Below are positions 1-6,782 of a stretch of DNA of 31,943 bases, one piece after another (within the stretch, counting starts at the first letter, position 1; every line of letters starts with the position of its first letter). The translations under genes and the position numbers were made by a program. The notes below the pieces were generated by a model that saw only the letters and a list, made by a program, of their open reading frames with translations, was not told the origin of the DNA and ran no database searches. The stretch covers positions 1 through 31,943 of IMG/VR virus record IMGVR_UViG_3300008116_000161; one strand, 5' to 3'. The DNA is from a virus.

Positions 1-228
1 ACCCTCTGAGAGAGGTATGATGTGATCGGTGGTCAAGTCTTTTGTTGTGCCACACATTTCGCAATAGGGATGGGCTTGTCTAACTGCGCGAGATAACTTC
101 TGCCACGCTGACCCATAACCTCTTTGACTTGATGATGGACGATTGCGTTCTTTGATTCGCTGGCAAGCTGCGCATCGTGTTGATCGTGTGAGCGTTTGGC
201 AATCCACACATGGACGATTCAACTTCAT
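1..228 (-). CDS. HNH endonuclease, C-terminus cut off by the window edge
   Basis: Starting from the ATG at 228 (ATGA overlap with the stop of the upstream nuclease), 76 codons are open to the window edge. Two zinc-binding CxxC pairs occur early (C7/C10 and C19/C22), a third pair CEMC at residues 56-59, and TTDHIIPL with the DH dyad at 68-69, the first half of the HNH active site. The second half (usually an N-L-x-x-L-C-x-x-C-N segment) would lie beyond position 1. Phage HNH proteins of this size usually sit just before the small terminase and assist packaging or cleavage at cos/pac sites, which suggests that the left and right window ends adjoin on the genome. Confidence 0.85.
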   Translation of the reverse strand, partial: MKLNRPCVDCQTLTRSTRCAACQRIKERNRPSSSQRGYGSAWQKLSRAVRQAHPYCEMCGTTKDLTTDHIIPLSEG

Positions 229-584
229 TGCTTGTGGATGTGTAGGTACTGGATGGCTTTGGTCATTGTGTTCGGATTATCTTTGAAATATCCAATTCCA
301 AAGTTGCATCGAACACAAAGAAGTCCACGATACTTTCCAGTGTTGTGGTCATGGTCAATGCTGAATCTTCTGCCATGTTCTACTTCATCAACACCACAGA
401 TTGCGCACAATCCATTTTGTTCTGCAATCTTTTGTTCGTAATAATCAAGCGACTTCTTGCGGTAACTCTTTCGACATTCCAGGCACATTCGCATTCTGTT
501 TGTGCCGTTGTTGCCTTTGGTCGTGTAGAAGTTATCTGATGACTTTATTTCCTGACAATGTGAACACTTATGTTCAGAGGTCAT
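225..584 (-). CDS. Recombination endonuclease VII-like protein
   Basis: A 119-residue protein with an N-terminal zinc knuckle (C7, C10, C34, C37) followed by an endonuclease VII core: C60/C63, the DHDH motif at 78-81 with the NTGKYRGLLC stretch, and C90/C93. Endonuclease VII proteins cut branched DNA such as Holliday junctions and clear replication intermediates before packaging. A longer upstream reading exists, but the ATG at 584 is preferred: it has AAGGA just upstream, overlaps the end of the previous gene by 11 bases and begins right at the zinc knuckle. It is followed by the HNH gene through an ATGA overlap. Confidence 0.88.
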   Translation of the reverse strand: MTSEHKCSHCQEIKSSDNFYTTKGNNGTNRMRMCLECRKSYRKKSLDYYEQKIAEQNGLCAICGVDEVEHGRRFSIDHDHNTGKYRGLLCVRCNFGIGYFKDNPNTMTKAIQYLHIHKQ

Positions 585-762
585 TTTCCTTGTCAATGAT
601 GTCTTCATCATCATCGTCTTTGTCATCTGGCATTGCTGAATAGGCAGCCAGTGTGGATTGAACTGCGCGTGATAGCAAACTTTCAATTGCATCAAAGGAA
701 AGAACATTGTCTGTTTCAAGTTCTGTTGTGACATCACCGATTGTCACTGCGATAGAAATCAT
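574..762 (-). CDS. Small acidic hypothetical protein (62 aa)
   Basis: Unrecognised. The N-terminal half looks like a short beta strand and helix (ITIGD, SFDAIESLLSRA); the C-terminus, from about residue 45, is a run of Asp/Glu with Lys (DDKDDDDEDI). ATG overlaps the upstream stop as ATGA (759-762), so it is translationally coupled within the early operon. A DNA mimic or a partner of a basic protein would fit the acidic tail, but nothing in the sequence shows a function. Confidence 0.7.
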   Translation of the reverse strand: MISIAVTIGDVTTELETDNVLSFDAIESLLSRAVQSTLAAYSAMPDDKDDDDEDIIDKENDL

Positions 763-1016
763 TTGCCAACCAACTCCAATCGTGCATCCAATAATCCATC
801 AATGAATTGATTGATGATTTCCTTTTCTCGCTCTGTGAAGTCAAGAAAAAGTTTCGCTGTGATTGCGTGGTTCAATGCTTCATCCACTTCTTCAATGGAG
901 ATTGGATGTGATTGCTGAAGCATGAGAAACCCCAAAAAATGTTTCGGTGATAGGTACACCCTAAGCGCTGCAATTGTAGCACCAAGGTGTGACATCACTT
1001 GATTTGGTGACATCAT
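759..1016 (-). CDS. Hypothetical protein (85 aa)
   Basis: Unrecognised, largely helical, soluble protein. No cysteine clusters or membrane segments. Two ATG codons are adjacent at 1016 and 1013; the first overlaps the stop of the upstream HTH gene as ATGA. The middle region SIEEVDEALNHA and the FTEREKEIINQFIDGLL stretch suggest a compact helical bundle. Function unknown; it belongs to the early operon. Confidence 0.7.
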   Translation of the reverse strand: MMSPNQVMSHLGATIAALRVYLSPKHFLGFLMLQQSHPISIEEVDEALNHAITAKLFLDFTEREKEIINQFIDGLLDARLELVGK

Positions 1017-1786
1017 GAGGAAACGAACTCTTGCCTTCTGGCATCCATGATTTCATGAACATTGAACTTGCCATTGACTTTTGCAATCTGATGCTTGCGG
1101 ATGATGCGATACACCTGGCGCTTGCTCACTCCTAACCAAACACAGATGGCCTGGATGTCGAGCATGAATGGCTTGCTCCTATCGCTGGCGACCACCGCAA
1201 TCAAACGGATCACCGACCAGTAGGTTCCGCACCTTCGGCATTCGATGTCGGCTTCAAGGTCTTGCGCTTCCACCAACAATGGCGTTCCGCAGGGAACATC
1301 CTCATCTATCTCCGCAGGGCAGGGGATTCTCCTTGGGGTTTCCACATATCTTCGAGCTGCGACCATCCCACGATTGTGAATGGTTTTCACTTCATCAAAG
1401 AAGTCACCAATCCAATCCTGCTTGATTCCGAAGGTCAGATGCATCAGGTGGAAATTGCAGGTCTTCTCCACTTCCCGTTCAACCTTATCGGGTGGAAGCA
1501 ATCCAGGTTTGGTCAGATGCAGTTCATCCCGAATCAAGGATTCCCATGACCAAAGGATTCTCAGCATTTCGGTGGCCATACTGAAATCCAACGCGGTCAC
1601 ATTGATGCCAATGGATCGCTCACTGGGTCTGCCACCTTTGCCAGTTCTCACGGGTTCAATGAAGAATCCCGCTTCATGATGTAATCCTGGAAGGTCGCGC
1701 AGATAGACCCGAAGTCTAGATTCACATTTCCTGCAAAGATAGGTTTCTTCTTGGTTGGTGTTGTGCTGGCACTTTTGACATTCCAT
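1013..1786 (-). CDS. Zinc-ribbon / helix-turn-helix DNA-binding protein
   Basis: 257 residues. N-terminal zinc ribbon with C3, C6, C18 and C21; a second set of cysteines near residues 155-187 (IPCPAE, VPCGTP, ECRRCG); and a C-terminal helix-turn-helix at about 210-235 (AICVWLGVSKRQVYRIIRKH) of the kind that reads a sequence and sets a scaffold for DNA binding. Proteins with this two-zinc-site plus HTH layout are common in actinophage early regions, where their exact role is not settled; a transcription or replication regulator is likely. It lies just beyond the iteron cluster (2192-2304), so it is a reasonable candidate for the factor that binds there. Start by TGATG coupling at 1786. Confidence 0.75.
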   Translation of the reverse strand: MECQKCQHNTNQEETYLCRKCESRLRVYLRDLPGLHHEAGFFIEPVRTGKGGRPSERSIGINVTALDFSMATEMLRILWSWESLIRDELHLTKPGLLPPDKVEREVEKTCNFHLMHLTFGIKQDWIGDFFDEVKTIHNRGMVAARRYVETPRRIPCPAEIDEDVPCGTPLLVEAQDLEADIECRRCGTYWSVIRLIAVVASDRSKPFMLDIQAICVWLGVSKRQVYRIIRKHQIAKVNGKFNVHEIMDARRQEFVSS

Positions 1787-2163
1787 CAGAACGGAATCCT
1801 TCCATCATCCCCGCCATCGCCGGTTGGCTTCTGGCGCTTGCCAAAAAAGTATTCATGCGATGCCAGCGCCCGAAGGCTGTGGCACGAATGAGCTGCGAGA
1901 ACCACGAATGATCCGGCGGTGTTATTGACGACCTTCTTGTGCCACCAGTTCACTCCATAAGCATCGCGAGCCGAAACCCAAAATTGTCCATTCGATTCCG
2001 GTTGGCACAGGTAGGTGGTCAGCCCTTCATCAATCGCTTTGGCTTCCTCAAAATAGTTGAGCGACTTGGCATCAAGTTCAATCAAAATCTTTCCGCGATA
2101 GTAACCAGACCAAACTGCTGCGCGGCAACTTTTACACCAAGAAGGTTGGAAAACATCATCCAT
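1786..2163 (-). CDS. Hypothetical protein with CxxC (125 aa)
   Basis: Unrecognised. A single CKSC pair at residues 10-13, an AVWSGYYRGKILIELD strand-rich section with the look of a cytosolic phage protein that replaces the common opening 'cysteine pair then beta' fold, and a glycine-rich end (GDGGDDGRIPF). First gene after the 141-base iteron region; no clear Shine-Dalgarno sequence is visible before the ATG at 2163, so it may be translated from a leader that starts inside the repeats. Confidence 0.65.
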   Translation of the reverse strand: MDDVFQPSWCKSCRAAVWSGYYRGKILIELDAKSLNYFEEAKAIDEGLTTYLCQPESNGQFWVSARDAYGVNWWHKKVVNNTAGSFVVLAAHSCHSLRALASHEYFFGKRQKPTGDGGDDGRIPF

Positions 2164-2191
2164 GAGTATCGGCCAAATTCACCGCTTCGGG

Positions 2192-2304
2192 TATTGACCC
2201 CATTCCCCCCCATAGGGGGGGGAATGATGGGTCAATAGAAACCCCTACGCCTTGCCACTTTATTGACCCGCTATTGACCCATTGACCCACACTGCGGGTC
2301 AATA
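2192..2304. repeat. Six-copy iteron cluster (TATTGACCC), candidate replication origin
   Basis: Seen directly: copies of TATTGACCC at 2192-2200, 2261-2269 and 2272-2280, ATTGACCC at 2281-2288, and inverted copies GGGTCAATA at 2229-2237 and 2296-2304, within 113 bases. The first and second copies form the arms of a long imperfect palindrome; copies three and four are 11 bases apart (one helical turn). It fills nearly all of the non-coding gap between the primase-helicase gene and the next early gene. Iterons beside a replication protein are a hallmark of theta-type origins; a multi-site operator for the adjacent HTH protein or a promoter region (TTGACC resembles a -35 box) is the alternative. 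Confidence 0.75.
2201..2226. other. C7/G8 hairpin palindrome inside the iteron region
   Basis: CATTCCCCCCC, an ATA loop, then GGGGGGGGAATG, giving an 11-base-pair stem with one extra G. The flanking iterons extend the pairing with a small bulge to 2192-2237. No T tract follows on either strand, so it is not a standard terminator. It may extrude as a cruciform at an origin or act as a strand-switch signal. Confidence 0.7.
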
Positions 2305-4368
2305 CTAAATCGAGAGAGAATTCAATGGTTGCCAAGGCTCATCACCTTCTTCATCTTTGATCCAAACGAACATTTTCGCCCGACCTTTTTCCCGATAGCC
2401 AAGCAATCCATCGTTGGCCAAACTCATCAGCGCGGTCTTCACTGCATCGGTTCGGTGCGGGATTTCTTCGCTCATCAAGATTTGATGTTGGCTCATCTCT
2501 GTTCGATGACCTCTCATGAACTTCATGACCGCTGACCGCACGATGTCACGCTTGTCAGGCATCGCTTCCGGGGTCGCACCGGCGAAGTGAATGCCCACGC
2601 CATCGCCATTGGAAGCAAGATGAACTGTTCCCAATTGAGTGGCTTCAAGGCAGATGGCACGCACAAAGCCAGGGCGGTCTTTCGTCACCTTCAATCGCAG
2701 CTCACCAGAACCACCACGACCAAAGGGCATCACCATCTCCACTGCTATCGCACATCCATCAATGTCAGCGCGCTTGGCCTGTGCGCCGATGGCGTAGTTC
2801 CCGCGTGAATCTTTGGATTTGGTCACATGATCAATCGTTACCACTGCCGCGCCGAAGTTGCGAAGCGGGCGCAATACCATCTGCGAGAAGTAGGTGGCAT
2901 CCTTGTTCTTCTCCAAATCAAGACCCATCAGATTCATAGCCGCATTGACACCATCCACCACCACAAGCGTAGGGTGATGTTCTTCCAGAGATACCTGAAG
3001 GAAATCCCTCACTGCCACATCAAAGGCATCATCGGGGTTGGCGTAATGGAAGAACAGGAAATTCGTTTGCTCCACTCCTAGCGCCTTCAGTCGGCTTCTA
3101 ATGCCATGCCGGGAATCTTCAAAATCTAAATAGAAGACCTTATGGCCTTCCATCAATTGTTCGACTACCGCAGCGAGCGCAACCCATGTCTTGCCGGATT
3201 CACTCTCACCAAAAAGGGCGTTTATTTTTCCAGGATAGAAAACTGCATTGCCATCTTCACGCCGAAAGATGGTGGGCTTTATGTCTTCGCCATCATCTTC
3301 CCAATCCACCAAATGCGGAATCCAACTGGATTCAGGTTTGGGCTGACCTTCTTCATCTAGCGGTGTGATCAAAGCAGGTGAGGAAAGGGTGGGGGTGGCA
3401 ACCGCAATCCCGCCGTAGCCCATCTTGCGAAGTTCTCTGGCAGCAGCCCGGAAATCTCCTTGATGTTCTAAATGGGTGAAGGCGGCAAATTTGGAATAAG
3501 GTCGCTCTGCTTCGAAGGTGGTGCTGGTGGTGAAGACAAACAAATTGTCACCGCCGTTGCGACCTGTGGTGGCGCTGATGCCCGTTTCTTTGCCAGGTCT
3601 GCGCCAGTAAGTTGTTCCCTTTGCGGTGAAGACTTTCTTCCAGCCAAGTGGTTCCAAGATTTGTTCCCATTGCACCCGTTGGTTGTAATCATCGCCAGGG
3701 GTGAGATTGCCATCTGCGCTTGGGGTGATTTCATGCTTGATGGCTTCCACCTGGGGCATCGAATCAAAGGCGTGGAAGATGGCGTGCAGTGCTTCGCGCT
3801 CTGCCATCGTCAAGGTAGGAATTGTTTCTGGTGATCCATGAAGGATTTTCCACGCACCGCCTGATGGATGCACAGTGCCGGCGCTAGGGGCAACAATCAC
3901 AAATCCACCTTCGCCGCGTGTTTCCACCAGAACTTCCACGCCGCCGTTCTCACCTGGTCGGCGGGCGATTTTGGTGTTGCCCGGAACTTCTCCATCGCTA
4001 ATCCGATAAAGCCAATGAAGACCGCCCGATGGTGTCACTTCGATGTATCCGGCATTGATGGTCTTCCAGATGTCGCCCAAACCGCTGGCGGCGGCGATGT
4101 CGGCGGCTTGTTCGTGGATTCCTTCTGCCACTGCGCGACCTTCAAGTTCGAGCATTTCCAGATTGCCACTGACCTTGCCACAGATAAGCCCTAGGCCATC
4201 TTGCGGTTTGGCAAACCATCGCATCAACTCACTGGCTTCAGGCTGGCGTTCTTGATATTTCTTCCAACTATCAATGCCGGGTCTTTTACTGCCATCGGTG
4301 GCAACTGGTACAACAGAAATACCCGCCGTTGCAAACTTCAGTGCTTGGGTCAGAATTTCTTGGCTCAT
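2305..4368 (-). CDS. Primase-polymerase / helicase fusion
   Basis: 687 residues. N-terminal bifunctional primase-polymerase domain (about 5-200): AGISVVPV opening, acidic pair E74/E76 in LELEG at the metal site, GGLHWLYR with H118, and ETRGEGGFVIVAPS at 149-162. Middle linker, then a RepA/DnaB-like ATPase (AAA_25 type): Walker A GESESGKT 387-394, VFYLDFED 411-418, Walker B LVVVDG 468-473, and TIDHVTKS after it. The C-terminus (about 615-680) looks like a winged helix. It should prime and unwind phage DNA at the fork. The metal-site motif reads E-x-E rather than the more usual D-x-D. ATGA overlap with the methyltransferase upstream; its end abuts the iteron cluster. Confidence 0.9.
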   Translation of the reverse strand: MSQEILTQALKFATAGISVVPVATDGSKRPGIDSWKKYQERQPEASELMRWFAKPQDGLGLICGKVSGNLEMLELEGRAVAEGIHEQAADIAAASGLGDIWKTINAGYIEVTPSGGLHWLYRISDGEVPGNTKIARRPGENGGVEVLVETRGEGGFVIVAPSAGTVHPSGGAWKILHGSPETIPTLTMAEREALHAIFHAFDSMPQVEAIKHEITPSADGNLTPGDDYNQRVQWEQILEPLGWKKVFTAKGTTYWRRPGKETGISATTGRNGGDNLFVFTTSTTFEAERPYSKFAAFTHLEHQGDFRAAARELRKMGYGGIAVATPTLSSPALITPLDEEGQPKPESSWIPHLVDWEDDGEDIKPTIFRREDGNAVFYPGKINALFGESESGKTWVALAAVVEQLMEGHKVFYLDFEDSRHGIRSRLKALGVEQTNFLFFHYANPDDAFDVAVRDFLQVSLEEHHPTLVVVDGVNAAMNLMGLDLEKNKDATYFSQMVLRPLRNFGAAVVTIDHVTKSKDSRGNYAIGAQAKRADIDGCAIAVEMVMPFGRGGSGELRLKVTKDRPGFVRAICLEATQLGTVHLASNGDGVGIHFAGATPEAMPDKRDIVRSAVMKFMRGHRTEMSQHQILMSEEIPHRTDAVKTALMSLANDGLLGYREKGRAKMFVWIKDEEGDEPWQPLNSLSI

Positions 4369-4967
4369 ACAGTTTCCCCCATTGCGACATCCAAGATGTA
4401 TTTGCCAACCGGATGATGCACACAGTTGCGCAAGATTTGGCGCTTTTCGCTGATTTTGTATTTGCTCAGATCATAGCCATGCAATTCTTGAAGGTCAGGA
4501 ATTTGTGCGGTTCGTATCCTGTCGGCTTCGAATTTCTTTTCTGGAATGTGAAAGTTCGACCAAAAGAAATGGCGTTGTAGTTCCACATTGGGTTCAATGA
4601 GTGGCCGATAGTAGGGCTTTACATTTTCGACAACCCATTGACCATCATGATGATTGTTGAGGAAAATGATTTCCTGATACAACCGCATGTCGGGATAGAC
4701 CGGCTCCACACCCCGATACCTCACGCCGATATTGAACCGGAAGCTGCTGTGTGATTGACAAGGCGGGGAAGACCAAATGAAATCAAATTCCCGATAATGC
4801 TCCAAAAGAAATTGATGCGCATCACCAACAATTACTTCATCGTGTGGGAAATGGTCTGCATAAATTTCCGCAATCTTTTCGTCATATTCAACGGCGGTGA
4901 TGTGGTGTTCGTTGCCCCAACTTTTCCGATTGCCACCAATGCCGGCATACAAATTCAGGATTTTCAT
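4365..4967 (-). CDS. C5-cytosine DNA methyltransferase (short)
   Basis: 200 residues. SAM-binding LYAGIGG (6-12), EYDE at 27-30, SSPPCQSHSS with the catalytic Cys at 70, and VVENV at 113-117 are the motifs I, II, IV and VI of C5 methyltransferases. The domain is short, with little room for a target-recognition domain, as in many phage orphan methylases. No restriction partner is near, so its role is probably self-protection against host restriction. Coupled to the upstream gene by TGATG and to the primase gene by ATGA. Confidence 0.88.
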   Translation of the reverse strand: MKILNLYAGIGGNRKSWGNEHHITAVEYDEKIAEIYADHFPHDEVIVGDAHQFLLEHYREFDFIWSSPPCQSHSSFRFNIGVRYRGVEPVYPDMRLYQEIIFLNNHHDGQWVVENVKPYYRPLIEPNVELQRHFFWSNFHIPEKKFEADRIRTAQIPDLQELHGYDLSKYKISEKRQILRNCVHHPVGKYILDVAMGETV

Positions 4968-5179
4968 CAGTCATTTCTCCCTTTGTAGTCACTCTCTCTT
5001 GCCACCGCACCATTTGGATTGTCATCCTTGAATTGGTGATCAATCAAACTGAACCCACGCGCACGCAGATTCTTCAACAATCTTTGTGTCATCCTTCCTG
5101 GCGAATCAGGAAGTTCATCGCGATATTCATCCCACAGCGCCAGTGCAAGTGCGCCATAATCATCTAGTTCTTTCCCCAT
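4967..5179 (-). CDS. Hypothetical protein (70 aa)
   Basis: Unrecognised, charged helical protein (DYGALALALWDEYRDELPD near the start, RMTQRLLKNLRARGF in the middle). The ATG at 5179, with AAGGGAACGGG before it, is preferred over an upstream start, and it overlaps the end of the FmdB gene by 16 bases. Hypothetical proteins with this shape occur next to replication genes of other phages, but no function is known to me. Confidence 0.7.
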   Translation of the reverse strand: MGKELDDYGALALALWDEYRDELPDSPGRMTQRLLKNLRARGFSLIDHQFKDDNPNGAVARESDYKGRND

Positions 5180-5331
5180 CCCGTTCCCTTCAAAATAATG
5201 TCTGGCGCAGTGAAAACTTTCTCCATCAGGCATTTGCATGCATCACACAATGAGCGATGTTTTTCTGTCATGGAAAAAATCAGTTCCTTCTGTTGCTGAC
5301 ACTTCGGACAGCGAAATTGATATGCCGGCAT
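5164..5331 (-). CDS. FmdB-like zinc ribbon protein
   Basis: 55 residues. MPAYQFRCPKC opening, CPKC (8-11) and CDAC zinc ligands about 23 residues later, then a short KVFTAPDI segment: the layout of the FmdB/CxxC_CxxC_SSSS putative regulatory family. AAAGGAGCAAGG precedes the ATG at 5331. A longer reading upstream runs through the tRNA-like element and is not believed. Its role is unknown; FmdB proteins are thought to bind zinc and perhaps nucleic acid. Confidence 0.8.
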   Translation of the reverse strand: MPAYQFRCPKCQQQKELIFSMTEKHRSLCDACKCLMEKVFTAPDIILKGTGWGKN

Positions 5332-5348
5332 CCTTGCTCCTTTCGCGT

Positions 5349-5406
5349 GCGGTGGCAGGAATCGAACCTGCGCAAGAAAAGGGAATAACTTGCGACCACC
5401 CACCGC
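5349..5406 (-). other. tRNA-like element lacking a D arm (tRNA relic or attP core)
   Basis: On the minus strand a 7-base-pair closing stem (GCGGTGG with CCACCGC) encloses a hairpin CGCAAG...CTTGCG with a 12-base loop and a T-arm-like hairpin carrying GGTTCGATTCC, a perfect tRNA B-box/T-loop. Only about 29 bases lie between acceptor and T arm, against 41 in a normal tRNA, the 12-base loop has no proper anticodon context, and no D arm forms, so it is not a standard tRNA. It may be a degenerate tRNA, or the 3' half of a host tRNA kept as an integration site, though no integrase is seen in the window. Confidence 0.5.
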
Positions 5407-5413
5407 CAAGGCC

Positions 5414-5437
5414 GCCAGCACAATCCCCTGCGCCGGC
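5414..5437 (-). other. Hairpin after the SSB-like gene
   Basis: Minus-strand stem GCCGGCGCA / TGTGCTGGC (nine pairs, two of them G-U) with loop GGGGAT, eight bases after the SSB-like stop codon. No T tract follows, so it is unlikely to be an intrinsic terminator; together with the tRNA-like element it makes this 114-base gap the most structured RNA region of the early block. Confidence 0.5.
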
Positions 5438-5445
5438 GGTTGTTG

Positions 5446-5907
5446 TTATTTGATAGGCGTTGCGCCCAACTTTTTCAGCAGCTCAGCAATCTCTGGGCTG
5501 TTGATGTCCGGCGTGGCCGCCGGCGCTGGCGTTGGCGCTGCGGATGCGATGCCAAGGGCTGCTTGCGCTCTGGCAATTGCACCTTCTTCGCCTGATGCAT
5601 CATTGAGAATCCAGGGTGCGCTCTTTCCTGGTTTTGCCACGCCCTTGCCAATCCTGGCAAGAACCTTCTGGCCGATTTTCGGCTTCAGCGCATTCTTCAA
5701 CGCAACATTGAAGAACAGCACATCATTGTGGCGTTCGCCAGAATCCACATCGAGCAGATTCACAGAAATCGCATCTGCGATCCCATGAACAGTTTGGATT
5801 CCTTCTTTGAAAGCGGTGGGTTCGATGACCAGAAGTTTGCCTTCAAGGTCAGCGACTTTGACACCGCTTGATTGGGTGCTTGGTGCTGAGAACATTTCGA
5901 ATGTCAT
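5446..5907 (-). CDS. SSB-like actinophage protein
   Basis: 153 residues. An OB-fold-like core at about 15-105 (LEGKLLVIEP, IADAISVNLLDVDSGE, DVLFFNVALKNAL, IGQKVLARIGKG, KSAPWILNDAS) followed by an Ala/Pro-rich flexible tail (APTPAPAATPDI). This fold plus a disordered tail is the plan of single-strand DNA-binding proteins, and this particular family is widespread in actinophages beside the exonuclease. AAAGGAAC lies before the ATG at 5907. The annotation as SSB is by family resemblance; DNA binding has not been shown here. Confidence 0.65.
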   Translation of the reverse strand: MTFEMFSAPSTQSSGVKVADLEGKLLVIEPTAFKEGIQTVHGIADAISVNLLDVDSGERHNDVLFFNVALKNALKPKIGQKVLARIGKGVAKPGKSAPWILNDASGEEGAIARAQAALGIASAAPTPAPAATPDINSPEIAELLKKLGATPIK

Positions 5908-5928
5908 GTTCAGCGTTCCTTTCTTTGT

Positions 5929-6678
5929 TTATGGTTTGGGATTTCCAAATTTCGTGTCGCCGGGGCATCCGGCTTGATAGTCCTCTGAATAGGGTTTGAA
6001 GTAAGGGCAATACATGCACAACCTGTCTGGGTTGGCTGGTATGGCTTCCCACATTTGCGGATTGTTTTCCACATCGAGGGTGGAAAGCATCGTTTGGATG
6101 TCATCTATTCGGGCGAGCGCCTTTTCCGCTTCTTCGCGGTTATATGGATGCAAATCAACCACCATGTCAGCCAAAGAACCCGAAGTGGGTAAATAAACCA
6201 ATCCCACAAAAGAAACAGGCGCTCCCTGATTTTCTTTGCCGTAGCCGTAGAGTTGAACTTGCGTGATGTGTTGTGCGGTTCCACCGCTTCTTTTTCTCTT
6301 TTCTAGGCCAGAAGTTCCTGTTGTTTTCCAATCAAGAACAATGCCTTTTCGTTTGTCGTATAGATCAATGGTTCCGTAAATGCCACCACGAATCTGCACG
6401 CGCTGTTCGACTTCATAGTTTTCATCTTTGGCGAAGATGTCAGCAAGATGCGCATGGATCGCAGTGCCAACCGCAGCTGGCCAAACTTCGCTGCTGTCAT
6501 TGACCTTCTCCCAGTTGAGCATCTTGTAGGAAAGACGGCGAACGCATTCCACGCCAATCTCACTTGCGCCGATGGCAACCTGTTGGCTACGCGGCGCAAA
6601 GGTGGAAGCCTTGCGGATTGTTTCAATGAGTTCCAAATAGATTTCCTGCTTTGGCGTTTCATGCAGTCGTTCGAACAT
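5929..6678 (-). CDS. Cas4/RecB-like PD-(D/E)XK exonuclease
   Basis: 249 residues. The nuclease core has GTAIHAHL (H75), GTIDLYD (D105), and LDWKTT (D116, K118). Four cysteines, C45 (in VECVRRLSYK) and C221, C224, C238 near the C-terminus, match the iron-sulfur cluster ligands of Cas4 and AddB nucleases. Such phage enzymes resect DNA ends for recombination, usually together with an SSB or annealase; the SSB-like gene follows. Start at 6678 is chosen because TGATG couples it to the 34-codon gene and GGGAG is well spaced; a start at 6690 is possible. Confidence 0.87.
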   Translation of the reverse strand: MFERLHETPKQEIYLELIETIRKASTFAPRSQQVAIGASEIGVECVRRLSYKMLNWEKVNDSSEVWPAAVGTAIHAHLADIFAKDENYEVEQRVQIRGGIYGTIDLYDKRKGIVLDWKTTGTSGLEKRKRSGGTAQHITQVQLYGYGKENQGAPVSFVGLVYLPTSGSLADMVVDLHPYNREEAEKALARIDDIQTMLSTLDVENNPQMWEAIPANPDRLCMYCPYFKPYSEDYQAGCPGDTKFGNPKP

Positions 6679-6782
6679 CACATCTCCCATTCCTCATCTT
6701 CAAAGTCATCATCATCAGGTTCGATGGTCGGTGGCACAAATAGCGGTGTCACCGAAGGTTCCCATTCTGGAATGATGGTCAT
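6678..6782 (-). CDS. Very small acidic protein (34 aa)
   Basis: An intact frame that begins with an ATGA overlap to the gene upstream and ends with a TGATG overlap to the exonuclease. The first half is proline-rich (TIIPEWEP, FVPPTIEP), the second a string of Asp/Glu (DDDDFEDEEWEM). It exactly fills the space between two genes with coupled starts on both sides, which favours real translation. Function unknown; an acidic peptide binding the nuclease or DNA-binding proteins is only a guess. Confidence 0.6.
   Translation of the reverse strand: MTIIPEWEPSVTPLFVPPTIEPDDDDFEDEEWEM

Noticed and set aside
5349-5406. A normal tRNA gene
   Set aside because: Acceptor and T arms form, but the distance between them is about 12 bases short, no D arm folds, and no position gives a seven-base anticodon loop with a T before and a purine after the anticodon.
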